From positions 248,001-312,000 of the forward strand of contig NZ_JAERQJ010000002.1 in the NCBI RefSeq assembly GCF_016735115.1: DNA of 64,000 bases. The letters run 5' to 3'. Both the position numbers and the translations under genes were made by a program. Origin of the DNA: Aquimarina mytili (GTDB lineage Bacteria; Bacteroidota; Bacteroidia; Flavobacteriales; Flavobacteriaceae). The notes under the pieces are model-generated. The model had not been told where the DNA came from, made no database searches, and saw nothing but the letters and a program-made list of their open reading frames with translations. Shown here piece by piece: positions 8,080 to 16,185 of the stretch. Positions within the stretch are counted from its first letter, which is position 1. The number at the start of each line of letters is the position of its first letter.

Positions 8080-8087
8080 CGAATTTA
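8080..8087 (-). promoter_or_regulatory. Candidate -7 box of the his operon
   Basis: The minus strand reads TAAATTCG, one base off TAnnTTTG, placing a start site about 14 bases before the leader ATG at 8059. No -33 TTG is found at the right spacing, so this is tentative. Confidence 0.3.
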
Positions 8088-8182
8088 TAAAAAAATATTT
8101 TCTTGAAACGCATTTCAACTTAAATTTTTGCAATTAGTCTTTTTTCTGCAATAAATCTTTAGAAATTAAATCACATAATACA

Positions 8183-8210
8183 TTGATTATAAACATTTTT
8201 AATAACTTTA
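8183..8210 (+). promoter_or_regulatory. Promoter of the OmpA-family gene
   Basis: TTG at 8183-8185, a 17-base spacer and TAACTTTA at 8203-8210 match the Bacteroidota SigA pattern TTG-N17-19-TAnnTTTG with one mismatch. The ATG lies 25 bases downstream. The rest of the 8060-8235 interval is AT-rich and holds the divergent his promoter. Confidence 0.5.
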
Positions 8211-8235
8211 AAAGACTAACGCTAATCATCAACAT

Positions 8236-9168
8236 ATGAAAAATTTTATTTCTTTCACCATTTTCTTGCTATTTGCATGGCTGGGAATGTGGTGGTATTA
8301 TTCCTGCAACTGGTGCTTAGGAGACCGTGACTCTTCTACTAATGTCGTAGAAAAAAATGATTCGGATCTTAAAAACGAAGCACTCACAAAAAAAGCTTAT
8401 GAAGATAGCATAGCCAACCTAAACAGGGCACGCACAGGTTTATTCGCAAAAGACCTTCAAGGGCAGGATATCTTTAAATACATAGAAAACTTTCAAATAA
8501 ACCGTAATAACGGAGATGTATTTATTCCAAATTCTTTACAAAATTTTAGTGATCAAATTGCTCTTTATCTTGGTAAACATCAAGATCAGGAACTCATTAT
8601 TTCTGGGTTTGAGAGTTTTTCTGAACAGGAGGAAAACAGTGACTTTGGTGTTTCGAGAGCAAATTTCATAAAAGATGTTTTAATAAATGCAGGTGTTAAT
8701 GGAGATCGAATAACCACAAAATCAAAGTTGATGGATTATACATATGATGAAACCACTGGAAACTATATAGGAGGTATTCTTCTGGATTTTAACCAACTTG
8801 ATGAATCCAGAATCACTGAAGTAGAAAAAGGCGTTGCAAACAAGATATTGTACTCTGAATTTGCACAGAAAACATTTACTCCCGATGCTACCTTGACGAA
8901 TTATACCCTTGAACTTAAAAATTATCTTGAGAAGTACCCCAACAAAATAGTAGAAGTAATCGGACATACCGATGATGTTGGAGAAGCTGAAGCTAATGTT
9001 TGGTACGGACAAGAACGCGCAAATAATGTAATGAACTACCTTATTTCTCAAGGTATTGAAACACATAAAATCAAAGCCTTATCTAAAGGAGAATCAACCC
9101 CAATTGCTCCAAATGACAGTGAAGAAAACAGAGCAAAAAATAGAAGAATAGAAATAATCGTAAATTAA
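8236..9168 (+). CDS. OmpA-family cell-envelope protein
   Basis: A 310-residue protein with an N-terminal hydrophobic segment (about residues 4-22) followed by two cysteines (SCNWC), then a periplasmic region. The C-terminal ~110 residues form a canonical OmpA/MotB peptidoglycan-binding domain: TFTPDATLTNYTLELKNYL, VIGHTDDVGEAEANVWYGQ, RANNVMNYL and SEENRAKNRRIEI at the end. Residues ~80-195 look like a second, degenerate copy (FIPNSLQNFSDQIALYL, GVSRANFIKDVLINAGV). The first segment could be an uncleaved anchor or a signal peptide. It is followed after 13 bases by the helix-hairpin-helix protein, probably co-transcribed. Confidence 0.8.
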   Translation: MKNFISFTIFLLFAWLGMWWYYSCNWCLGDRDSSTNVVEKNDSDLKNEALTKKAYEDSIANLNRARTGLFAKDLQGQDIFKYIENFQINRNNGDVFIPNSLQNFSDQIALYLGKHQDQELIISGFESFSEQEENSDFGVSRANFIKDVLINAGVNGDRITTKSKLMDYTYDETTGNYIGGILLDFNQLDESRITEVEKGVANKILYSEFAQKTFTPDATLTNYTLELKNYLEKYPNKIVEVIGHTDDVGEAEANVWYGQERANNVMNYLISQGIETHKIKALSKGESTPIAPNDSEENRAKNRRIEIIVN

Positions 9169-9181
9169 ATAAAATACAACT

Positions 9182-9727
9182 ATGTTAGATTTTTTAAACG
9201 AAGCAAATTGGTGGTGTCTATTGTTATTATTATTCCTGGCTTTTTTACTAGGATGGTTTTTATCAAAACGGGCGCTTAAAAGCAAATATCAATCTGAACT
9301 TGATGAGTGTAAACGGTTAAATTCAAAATTAAGAAATGCCAATAACCCAAAGGCAAATACAACATTCTCAAGTCCATCAGCACCTGAAACACAAAATACA
9401 GACAATACTATTAAAGCAATAAAAACTAGAGATCATGGTGGTGTTGCAGTTACTGAAGATAGTACTGACAAAGGTGATCCACCTACACTAAACTTTGATA
9501 GTTTTGGTAAAGCTGATGCTTCAGAAAAAGATGATTTAAAACTAATAAGCGGTATAGGACCCTTTATAGAAGAAAAATTGAATGGTATAGGTATTTATAC
9601 CTTTGATCAAATTAGTAAGTTCAAAAAGGAAGATATAGAAACAGTAACAGAGCTCATTAAATTTTTTCCTGGTCGTATTGAACGAGATAAATGGACAGAT
9701 CAAGCAGCCAAGCTCATGAAAAAATAG
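9182..9727 (+). CDS. Membrane-anchored helix-hairpin-helix protein
   Basis: This 181-residue protein has one transmembrane helix at residues ~9-25 with a basic cytoplasmic side (SKRALKSKYQ), a low-complexity linker rich in Asn, Thr and Ser (about 45-115), and a C-terminal helix-hairpin-helix module, LKLISGIGPFIEEKLNGIG near 118-136, continuing to FFPGRIERDKW. The same HhH module is found fused to other flavobacterial proteins and resembles DNA-polymerase-X/ribosomal-L21-associated HhH domains; its ligand is unknown. Pairing with the upstream OmpA-family gene suggests an envelope role. Confidence 0.7.
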   Translation: MLDFLNEANWWCLLLLLFLAFLLGWFLSKRALKSKYQSELDECKRLNSKLRNANNPKANTTFSSPSAPETQNTDNTIKAIKTRDHGGVAVTEDSTDKGDPPTLNFDSFGKADASEKDDLKLISGIGPFIEEKLNGIGIYTFDQISKFKKEDIETVTELIKFFPGRIERDKWTDQAAKLMKK

Positions 9728-9752
9728 TGGTTTCTAAGTAGTATCAGTTTAT

Positions 9753-9790
9753 AAAAAACCTTCGCAAAATATATTTTGCGAAGGTTTTTT
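9753..9790. terminator. Bidirectional terminator
   Basis: AAAAAACCTTCGCAAAAT at 9753-9770 is perfectly complementary to 9773-9790, giving an 18-bp stem whose outer A and T runs supply a T-tract in both directions. It lies between two convergent genes that end at 9727 and 9815. Confidence 0.92.
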
Positions 9791-9814
9791 ATATAGATGT
9801 GTATATATACTATC

Positions 9815-12010
9815 TTATTGATTCACTAATGTATCAAATAGCCTATCAATCTGTAGGGGTTTCCATAAGAAACCATCAAAATACGTAGCATATTCTTCAT
9901 TATTTACCGAGGTAACATCGGCGGTAAGTGCGTATATTGGGGTTTTTTGATTATCATTAGGTGAATCCTTAATAAGTTTTGCCGCATCAAAACCATTCAT
10001 TTCAGGCATATGAATATCCATTAAAATAAAGTCAACTTTTGTTTTTTTAGCAATTTTTACAGCATCATATCCATTTTTTACTCGCTCTATTTTTACGCCC
10101 CATTTTTTAAGCAACTGTCCCATAACTAAAGCATTCACTTCATTATCTTCTGCAAGAATTGCTGTTTTACCTTTTAATTGATTTGTAAGTTTTTGGTCAA
10201 TCTGAATATTTGCTGTGGTACGTTCTAATTCTAACTCAAATCGAAATATTGAACCTTTACCTTTTTCACTTGTTAAGGTAACACTACTACCATACAACTC
10301 TACTATTTTTTTTACTATTGCAAGACCTAATCCGGTACCGCCATTATTTCTTGTTGTAATCGTAGTTGGTATATAAAAGCTATCAAAGAGCTTAGTTTGA
10401 TCTTGTTTGGCAATTCCAACACCTGTATCTTCTATACTAAATGATATTGTGTCCTTTTTTGCTGCTGACGACATTAACTCAATATCGATACATACAGACC
10501 CTTTATTCGTATATTTTATAGCATTACTCACAAGGTTACCTAAAATTTGAAACAATTTAGTTTCATCAAGCATATAGAATTTACTTAGTCCTTCGTCAAT
10601 TTGAACATTTAAAGCGATCCCTTTTTCAAGAGCCATTCCTAAATAGGTTTCTCTAATGTTGTTGATGAGTTCTTTGAAGTTTACAGAATGCATTTCTAAT
10701 TGCATTTTATTAGAATCCAACTTCGAAAAATCTAAAATATCATTAATAATTCGCATTAAATTTTTTGATGAGAATTGTAACGATGTGAGTAACTTTTGAT
10801 CGTCTGCATCTGCTCTTTCTTTAAGCATTGAGATAATACTTGTTACCGCATTTAAAGGAGTCCTGATTTCATGACTCATCGCAGACAGAAATGACTGACG
10901 CATATTTGCAGTTTCTTCTGCTTGCTTTTCTTTTATTATAATAGCTTCTTTTTCACGTTTAAGATTTTCTTCTTGTTGCTCATATTTTATTTTTGAAATA
11001 CGCTCATAATTTTCGATAACTTTCAATGTCTGAGAGTTGATAGAAGCATCTTTTTCTATTAAATAACTTTCGAGATATTGTAAAGCCTTTTGATGTTCAT
11101 TCTCTCCTCTATATATTTCATAAAGAAGATGACTTGATTTAAATTTAGTTCTGGAGAGGTTATATTTTTCACCAAATGCCACAACTTCCTTTAATGCGGT
11201 TTTTGCTCTTTCTTTTTCTCCTGTTTCCAGATATAATTGTGCTAATTTATGTTTAGTCATTCCTATGCCAAAAACTTCATTATATTTTTCATGTATGCTC
11301 AGCGCTTCAATATAATCAGCTTTAGCTTTTTCATAATTCTTATTATAATTATTTACTTTACCACGACCATAAATTGCAAAAGCAAGACCTCTTTCGTCTC
11401 CGGTTTCCAATTTTAACGCTATCGATTTATTAATAATCTCTAATGCTTCTTTGGGCTTATTCTTTTTAAGTAAAATCCCAGACATAGGATTGTAAACATT
11501 AGATTCAAGGTTTTTATTTTTACATTTTTTTGCTGTTTCAATCGCTATTCGATACGCTTCAGAAGCATTATTTTCATCTCCTAAAATTTCATAAATAGTA
11601 CCAAGTGATTTTTGGGTTCTGGATTGATTATGCCAGTCCTCATATTTTTGATAGATAACCAGAGCATCAATGAGGTAAATCATCCCCAGATGGTAATTAT
11701 TTGTCTTATAATGTATCCCTGCTATGTTATATTTAGCATCAGCTACTCCTCTTTCATCTTCTAAAGACTCAAAACAATTGATTGCTTTTTCGGCAAATGA
11801 TATAGCCTCACTACCATTTCCACTAATCATATTGAATAGCGAAAGCATATTTAGGCTTTTGCCAATAAATTCTTTATCTCCGATCTCTTCGCTTAACCCT
11901 AGTGCTTCATTCGCTAGTGTTACACTTTCCTGTAAGTCATTAATCCTAACTTTATAGGATTGTTCTAACAGGTGTGTAATTTTAGACAATGTAGTATTTT
12001 GTTTGTCCAT
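9815..12010 (-). CDS. Soluble TPR hybrid histidine kinase / response regulator
   Basis: A 731-residue hybrid sensor kinase. Residues ~1-325 are tetratricopeptide-like helices (repeated Y/A/L patterns such as AKYNIAGIHYK and LGTIYEILGDENNASEAY), then a coiled coil at ~330-370. The HisKA box is SAMSHEIRTPLNAV with phospho-acceptor His380. The ATPase domain shows LVSNAIKYT, DTGVGIA and GGTGLGLAI. A C-terminal receiver has EDNEVN, phospho-acceptor Asp665 in FILMDIHMPEMNG and the conserved KP of LWKPLQ. There is no signal peptide or transmembrane helix, so it should sense a cytoplasmic partner through the TPRs. No cognate regulator or output gene is adjacent. Confidence 0.93.
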   Translation of the reverse strand: MDKQNTTLSKITHLLEQSYKVRINDLQESVTLANEALGLSEEIGDKEFIGKSLNMLSLFNMISGNGSEAISFAEKAINCFESLEDERGVADAKYNIAGIHYKTNNYHLGMIYLIDALVIYQKYEDWHNQSRTQKSLGTIYEILGDENNASEAYRIAIETAKKCKNKNLESNVYNPMSGILLKKNKPKEALEIINKSIALKLETGDERGLAFAIYGRGKVNNYNKNYEKAKADYIEALSIHEKYNEVFGIGMTKHKLAQLYLETGEKERAKTALKEVVAFGEKYNLSRTKFKSSHLLYEIYRGENEHQKALQYLESYLIEKDASINSQTLKVIENYERISKIKYEQQEENLKREKEAIIIKEKQAEETANMRQSFLSAMSHEIRTPLNAVTSIISMLKERADADDQKLLTSLQFSSKNLMRIINDILDFSKLDSNKMQLEMHSVNFKELINNIRETYLGMALEKGIALNVQIDEGLSKFYMLDETKLFQILGNLVSNAIKYTNKGSVCIDIELMSSAAKKDTISFSIEDTGVGIAKQDQTKLFDSFYIPTTITTRNNGGTGLGLAIVKKIVELYGSSVTLTSEKGKGSIFRFELELERTTANIQIDQKLTNQLKGKTAILAEDNEVNALVMGQLLKKWGVKIERVKNGYDAVKIAKKTKVDFILMDIHMPEMNGFDAAKLIKDSPNDNQKTPIYALTADVTSVNNEEYATYFDGFLWKPLQIDRLFDTLVNQ

Positions 12011-12208
12011 AAGGGGTTATTGAGTACTAAAAATCGTACTAAAAATATTTCTAAAAAAGATCAAACGATTATTAAAGAAGATAAAAATACATTTTTTTAA
12101 AAATTATAACCTATAACTCTATGTTTTTCTAATATAATTAAAACGCAATAAGGCAGTTATGCATCTTAACACGGATAATTATGATATTTAGAGATGGTTA
12201 ATAGGTAT

Positions 12209-12249
12209 AAAAAAACCATCATATAATGTTACATATATTATATGATGGT
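12209..12249 (-). terminator. Terminator of the SPFH-VWA operon
   Basis: ACCATCATATAAT (12215-12227) and ATTATATGATGGT (12237-12249) form a perfect 13-bp stem with a 9-base loop. On the minus strand it is followed by seven Ts. It lies 36 bases after the SPFH gene stop. The remainder of the 12011-12284 gap is AT-rich with nothing else recognised. Confidence 0.85.
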
Positions 12250-12284
12250 CGTATTTAAAAAGTATAATTAGCTATACTATTTTT

Positions 12285-13100
12285 TTATTGATTGCCTAAT
12301 ATTAGCGGCATTCCATCTTTTCCTGAGCCTACAACCACTACTTTAGCATTAGGTGATTTTGACAATTCTAATGTAGCTTGAATTCCTTTTTCTTTAAGAA
12401 TCTTATCTGTTAACGATGCACTTAGAATTTGATTAGCAACGGCTTTACCTTCAGCATCGATTTTTTGTCTTTCTGCCTCTTTTCTGGCCTTCTCTAACCT
12501 AAATTCGTATTCTAACGCCTCTTGTTCTTGCCGCAACTTACGCTCAATAGCTTCCTTAATTGTTGGTGGTAATGTTACATCACGCACCAAAACCTCATTA
12601 AGCTGAATGAATTGATCCCCTACTATTTTTTTAGTTTCTTCAAAGATCTCTTTTTGAATCGCATCTCTTTTACTAGAATACAACTGTTCTGGAGTATATC
12701 GCCCAACTACACTACGAGCTGCAGATCTAATCGTAGGCAATAAAACTCTGGCAACATAGTTTTCTCCTTTTTGTTGATGTAATAAACCTAACTTATTATA
12801 ATCAGGCTGAAACCATGCCGAAGCATCAAGTTTAATTTCTAATCCATTAGAAGAAAGCACTTGCATCTTTTCAAAAACCTCTTGTTGTCTTACTTCATAA
12901 ACAATTACTTTATTCCAAGGTGCAACTAAATGAAACCCTTCTCCAAGTGGTGGAGCGTCTGTCACCACTCCTCCTCCAAATGTTTTATAAAGAACACCAG
13001 CTTCACCAGAGCCGATAGTAATTGTTGATTTTGAAATAAAAACGATCCCTAAAACAATAAGAATCAGAACAGGAAGCCCTATTTTTGGTAATTTTTCCAT
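12285..13100 (-). CDS. Prohibitin-family SPFH membrane protein
   Basis: A 271-residue SPFH protein with one N-terminal transmembrane helix (residues ~7-24, IGLPVLILIVLGIVFIS), then the SPFH domain (TIGSGEAGVLYKTFGG, EVRQQEVFEKMQVLSSNG, PTIRSAARSVVGRYTPEQLY) to about 200, and a long charged coiled coil (RKLRQEQEALEYEFRLEKA). Prohibitins form large ring assemblies in the membrane that scaffold proteases and lipid domains. It follows the VWA-domain gene by 20 bases and is likely its operon partner, ending at a strong terminator. Confidence 0.92.
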   Translation of the reverse strand: MEKLPKIGLPVLILIVLGIVFISKSTITIGSGEAGVLYKTFGGGVVTDAPPLGEGFHLVAPWNKVIVYEVRQQEVFEKMQVLSSNGLEIKLDASAWFQPDYNKLGLLHQQKGENYVARVLLPTIRSAARSVVGRYTPEQLYSSKRDAIQKEIFEETKKIVGDQFIQLNEVLVRDVTLPPTIKEAIERKLRQEQEALEYEFRLEKARKEAERQKIDAEGKAVANQILSASLTDKILKEKGIQATLELSKSPNAKVVVVGSGKDGMPLILGNQ

Positions 13101-13120
13101 AATAATTTTGAGTTTTAATT

Positions 13121-15157
13121 TTAAATAAGTCCGTTATACTTTCTTGCAAACCATTCTACAGCAAGTAACAAAATAACAATCGCTAAAAGATATTTCCAAT
13201 CTATTAAAGATACTACATTTTCCTTGCTTTTTTGTATTGCTTGATATCGTTGATCTTTGGATAAATTCTCTATCAAAGAATCTATTTGATCTATATAAAA
13301 AGACTTTCCATTAGTGTTAGTCGCAAGTTGCTTTAATTTTGTTACATCTGCATTGAGATATTGTTGTTCAACATTATATTCTAAGACAGTAAAGCTACCC
13401 GATCGCGATATATTCTCGCCTGCAACCGTTACCGTATAATCATAATTACCCGCAGTTATACTACTTAGATCTACTTCGTATGTATTATTTTTCAAGATCA
13501 TCGGAATAGTTTGTGTTACCTCAGTATCTTTATTTTTCACAGTGATTCTTAGTGTAGCTCTTCGATCAAACTCATAATTCTTAGTGAAATATTCCGCATT
13601 AACTTTTATGCTTGCATTACCATAATAGAACGACTCTGAAATTGTATTTAGTCGACTTTTTCTCTTATTTGATGCCAGATATTGTATTAGTTTGCCAAAG
13701 AAATCATCAAAATCTATAAAGTTTTTGGTATCTAAGTAATTCTGAGCTCTCCACCGCCATAAACCATCTCCAAACAAGACAGCTTCTCTAATGCCATCAT
13801 CCTCGATAGTTACCAAAAGTGGATCATCTGTCTCTATGCCACTAATTGTGCGATATAAAAGAGGATCATAATTACTATTAAAATCAACCTCTCCAAAAGT
13901 ACCTATTAATGGCGGATAATCTTCAAAACCAATATTATCTAATAAAAATGCACCATAATTAGTATTAAACCTGGGTAAATAGTACTCTGTTTGTCGAGTA
14001 ATTTCTTGGCTATACTTATTTTGTATTTTATTTAGAAAGTACCAATCTGTTTTTGAACCCGTAATCGTAAAGTAATTTTTTCTGAGAGTTTTTAATTTCT
14101 CATAAAACTCTCTAAATCTACTGTTGGGTTGATATAGAATAACCAATTGATAATCATCTAGATTAATATCTCTTGCTTCTTGTGGTGGACGTATTGTGAT
14201 ATTTCGTCTTTCATTACTTTCAACACTTTTTTTGATAGCACCCAAATCAGGATGCACAATATCACTTATCAACAGTACATTCGTTTTTTGATCAATAATC
14301 TCTACAGCAAAGGCTTTGTTATTATTAATTGTATTTTTCTCATTTGCTAATGATTCTAATCTAGCTGTGTATTGAACCACACCAGGAGTACTAGCTGGAA
14401 GTGTAAAATTAATTACTTTAGAATTATCTTGAAAAGAAAAAGAAACTGGTTGGGAGTACAAGGTGCTATTTCCAGATTGTACAACAAACCTTGTATTTAC
14501 ATTATCATCGCCAGAATAGTTGAGAATAACTTCTACTGGAAACTTATTTTTAAGATACGCATATCTATTTACGTTAAGTTGCTGAATTTTGGTATCTAAT
14601 ACGGCGGTGGTATCTCCAGAAATAACAGGAAAAACATTCTGCTCATACCCAACACTACTATATTGATAGTCTTTTCCGTAAGTCTGATTACCATCTGTAA
14701 CTATAACTACGGGAGCAATGGTATTTTTATAAATCTGATTGAGATCATCGAGAACTTTTGAGATGTTGGTCTGTTTTTTATCAAAAGAATACTCCAACGA
14801 GTCCTTTAATTCTGAAGAAAAAGAATAATAGACTACACTAAATCTATCATTAAGATCATCGTTTTCTTCCATCCTTTTAGCAAAACTAGTAATGGCTTGA
14901 TCTTGACCCAGATGTTTTATTGATGAAGAATTATCTATGGCAACGGCTAATGTTGGCTTTTGAGTGAAGTATTTTTTTTGCTTGAATGTTGGGTTGATTA
15001 ACAATAGTAACAATGCAAAAACACTAAGAAAACGTAAAAAAGCAAAGAATAGGAGATTTTTCTTCCTATTCTTTGCTTTGTATAAATATTGAAACAATGC
15101 TATCATCAATGCGATTATGAAAGCAATTATGATCAATACTATAGTTTCTGTTTGCAT
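13121..15157 (-). CDS. VWA-domain-like membrane protein
   Basis: A 678-residue protein with two N-terminal transmembrane helices (about 5-25 and 35-54), a large extracytoplasmic region and one C-terminal helix near 655-672 (YLLAIVILLLAVEWFARKY). Right after the second helix is a von Willebrand A-like domain with a MIDAS-type motif DNSSS (Asp75) and IVTDGNQTYG near 158-167. The architecture resembles BatA/BatB-like aerotolerance proteins but the extracytoplasmic region is much longer, with beta-rich segments and a gatase-like stretch around 280-480. Specific function unknown. It starts the operon with the SPFH gene. Confidence 0.75.
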   Translation of the reverse strand: MQTETIVLIIIAFIIALMIALFQYLYKAKNRKKNLLFFAFLRFLSVFALLLLLINPTFKQKKYFTQKPTLAVAIDNSSSIKHLGQDQAITSFAKRMEENDDLNDRFSVVYYSFSSELKDSLEYSFDKKQTNISKVLDDLNQIYKNTIAPVVIVTDGNQTYGKDYQYSSVGYEQNVFPVISGDTTAVLDTKIQQLNVNRYAYLKNKFPVEVILNYSGDDNVNTRFVVQSGNSTLYSQPVSFSFQDNSKVINFTLPASTPGVVQYTARLESLANEKNTINNNKAFAVEIIDQKTNVLLISDIVHPDLGAIKKSVESNERRNITIRPPQEARDINLDDYQLVILYQPNSRFREFYEKLKTLRKNYFTITGSKTDWYFLNKIQNKYSQEITRQTEYYLPRFNTNYGAFLLDNIGFEDYPPLIGTFGEVDFNSNYDPLLYRTISGIETDDPLLVTIEDDGIREAVLFGDGLWRWRAQNYLDTKNFIDFDDFFGKLIQYLASNKRKSRLNTISESFYYGNASIKVNAEYFTKNYEFDRRATLRITVKNKDTEVTQTIPMILKNNTYEVDLSSITAGNYDYTVTVAGENISRSGSFTVLEYNVEQQYLNADVTKLKQLATNTNGKSFYIDQIDSLIENLSKDQRYQAIQKSKENVVSLIDWKYLLAIVILLLAVEWFARKYNGLI

Positions 15158-15316
15158 TCTTATGGTTACGATATACGATTGTAGATTTATGAATTTTAAA
15201 TCTTTTCAATACAAATTGAATACATATTCTTTATCAGTTGAAAAATAACGACTTTAATATCAAAAAATACTAAAATCTTCTAAAATAATTCAAAAATCGT
15301 TAATCGTAATTCAAAA

Positions 15317-16063
15317 CTAGGTTAACATTCCCCCATCAACATTAAGTACCTGTCCCGTAACATAAGTACTTAAATCACTAGCCAGATAAAGACATGCATT
15401 TGCTATATCTTCTGGAGTACCTCCTCTTTTTAAAGGAATTGCATTACGCCAACCGTCAACAACTTTTTCATCTAATTTAGCAGTCATTTCTGTTTCAATA
15501 AAACCAGGTGCAACCACATTACTTCTTATATTTCTTGATCCAAGTTCTAAAGCTACAGATTTAGAAAACCCTATAATTCCCGCTTTAGACGCAGCATAGT
15601 TAGCTTGACCTGCATTACCTTTAACTCCTACAACAGAACTCATATTAATGATGCTTCCACTGCGTTGTTTTAGCATAGTACGTTGAACAGCTTTTGTCAT
15701 GTTAAATACACTCTTAAGATTCACTTCAACTACTTTATCAAAATCTTCTTCGCTCATACGCATCAAAAGATTATCCTTTGTTATACCCGCATTATTAACC
15801 AAAACATCAATACTGTTAAATGTTTCTAAAACATCTTTTACCAACTCTTGCGCCTGATCATAACTTGCTGCATTACTTTGGTAGCCCTTAGCTTTTACTC
15901 CCATAGCATTCAATTCTTTTTCTAATGCTGTTGCTGCCTCAACCGAAGAACTATATGTAAAAGCCACATTAGCACCATTTTTTGCAAAAATTTGTGCTAT
16001 TCCTTTTCCTATACCACGCGTGGCTCCTGTGATAATAGCTGTTTTACCTTGTAAAAGATTCAT
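15317..16063 (-). CDS. fabG: 3-oxoacyl-[acyl-carrier-protein] reductase
   Basis: A 248-residue short-chain dehydrogenase that reduces 3-oxoacyl-ACP with NADPH during fatty-acid elongation. Cofactor motif TGATRGIGKGIA at ~12-23, NNAGIT at ~90-95, catalytic Ser143, Tyr156 and Lys160 in the NMSSVVG and YAASKAG motifs, and the family ending LNVDGGMLT. It is monocistronic: its own promoter at 16104-16133 precedes it and 159 AT-rich bases without a recognisable signal separate it from the next gene downstream. Assignment to FabG rather than another SDR rests on length and the C-terminal motif. Confidence 0.92.
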   Translation of the reverse strand: MNLLQGKTAIITGATRGIGKGIAQIFAKNGANVAFTYSSSVEAATALEKELNAMGVKAKGYQSNAASYDQAQELVKDVLETFNSIDVLVNNAGITKDNLLMRMSEEDFDKVVEVNLKSVFNMTKAVQRTMLKQRSGSIINMSSVVGVKGNAGQANYAASKAGIIGFSKSVALELGSRNIRSNVVAPGFIETEMTAKLDEKVVDGWRNAIPLKRGGTPEDIANACLYLASDLSTYVTGQVLNVDGGMLT

Positions 16064-16103
16064 CTGTGTATATTATTTTTTGGTATGTTAAGAATAATAA
16101 ATT

Positions 16104-16133
16104 CAAATATAAGAATTACTAATAGGTGACCAA
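16104..16133 (-). promoter_or_regulatory. Promoter of fabG
   Basis: The minus strand carries TTG (16133-16131), a 19-base spacer and TATATTTG (16111-16104), a full match to TTG-N17-19-TAnnTTTG. It lies 40 bases upstream of the fabG ATG, the best promoter match in the window. Confidence 0.6.
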
Positions 16134-16136
16134 CAA

Positions 16137-16164
16137 TAAACCCCGCGATTTCTCACAGGGTTTA
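16137..16164 (-). terminator. Possible terminator of the M16 peptidase gene
   Basis: TAAACCC and GGGTTTA form a 7-bp stem with a 14-base loop 22 bases after the M16 stop. The following T-tract is poor, so strength is doubtful. Confidence 0.4.
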
Positions 16165-16185
16165 CCAACAAAATAGTGAAGCTTT

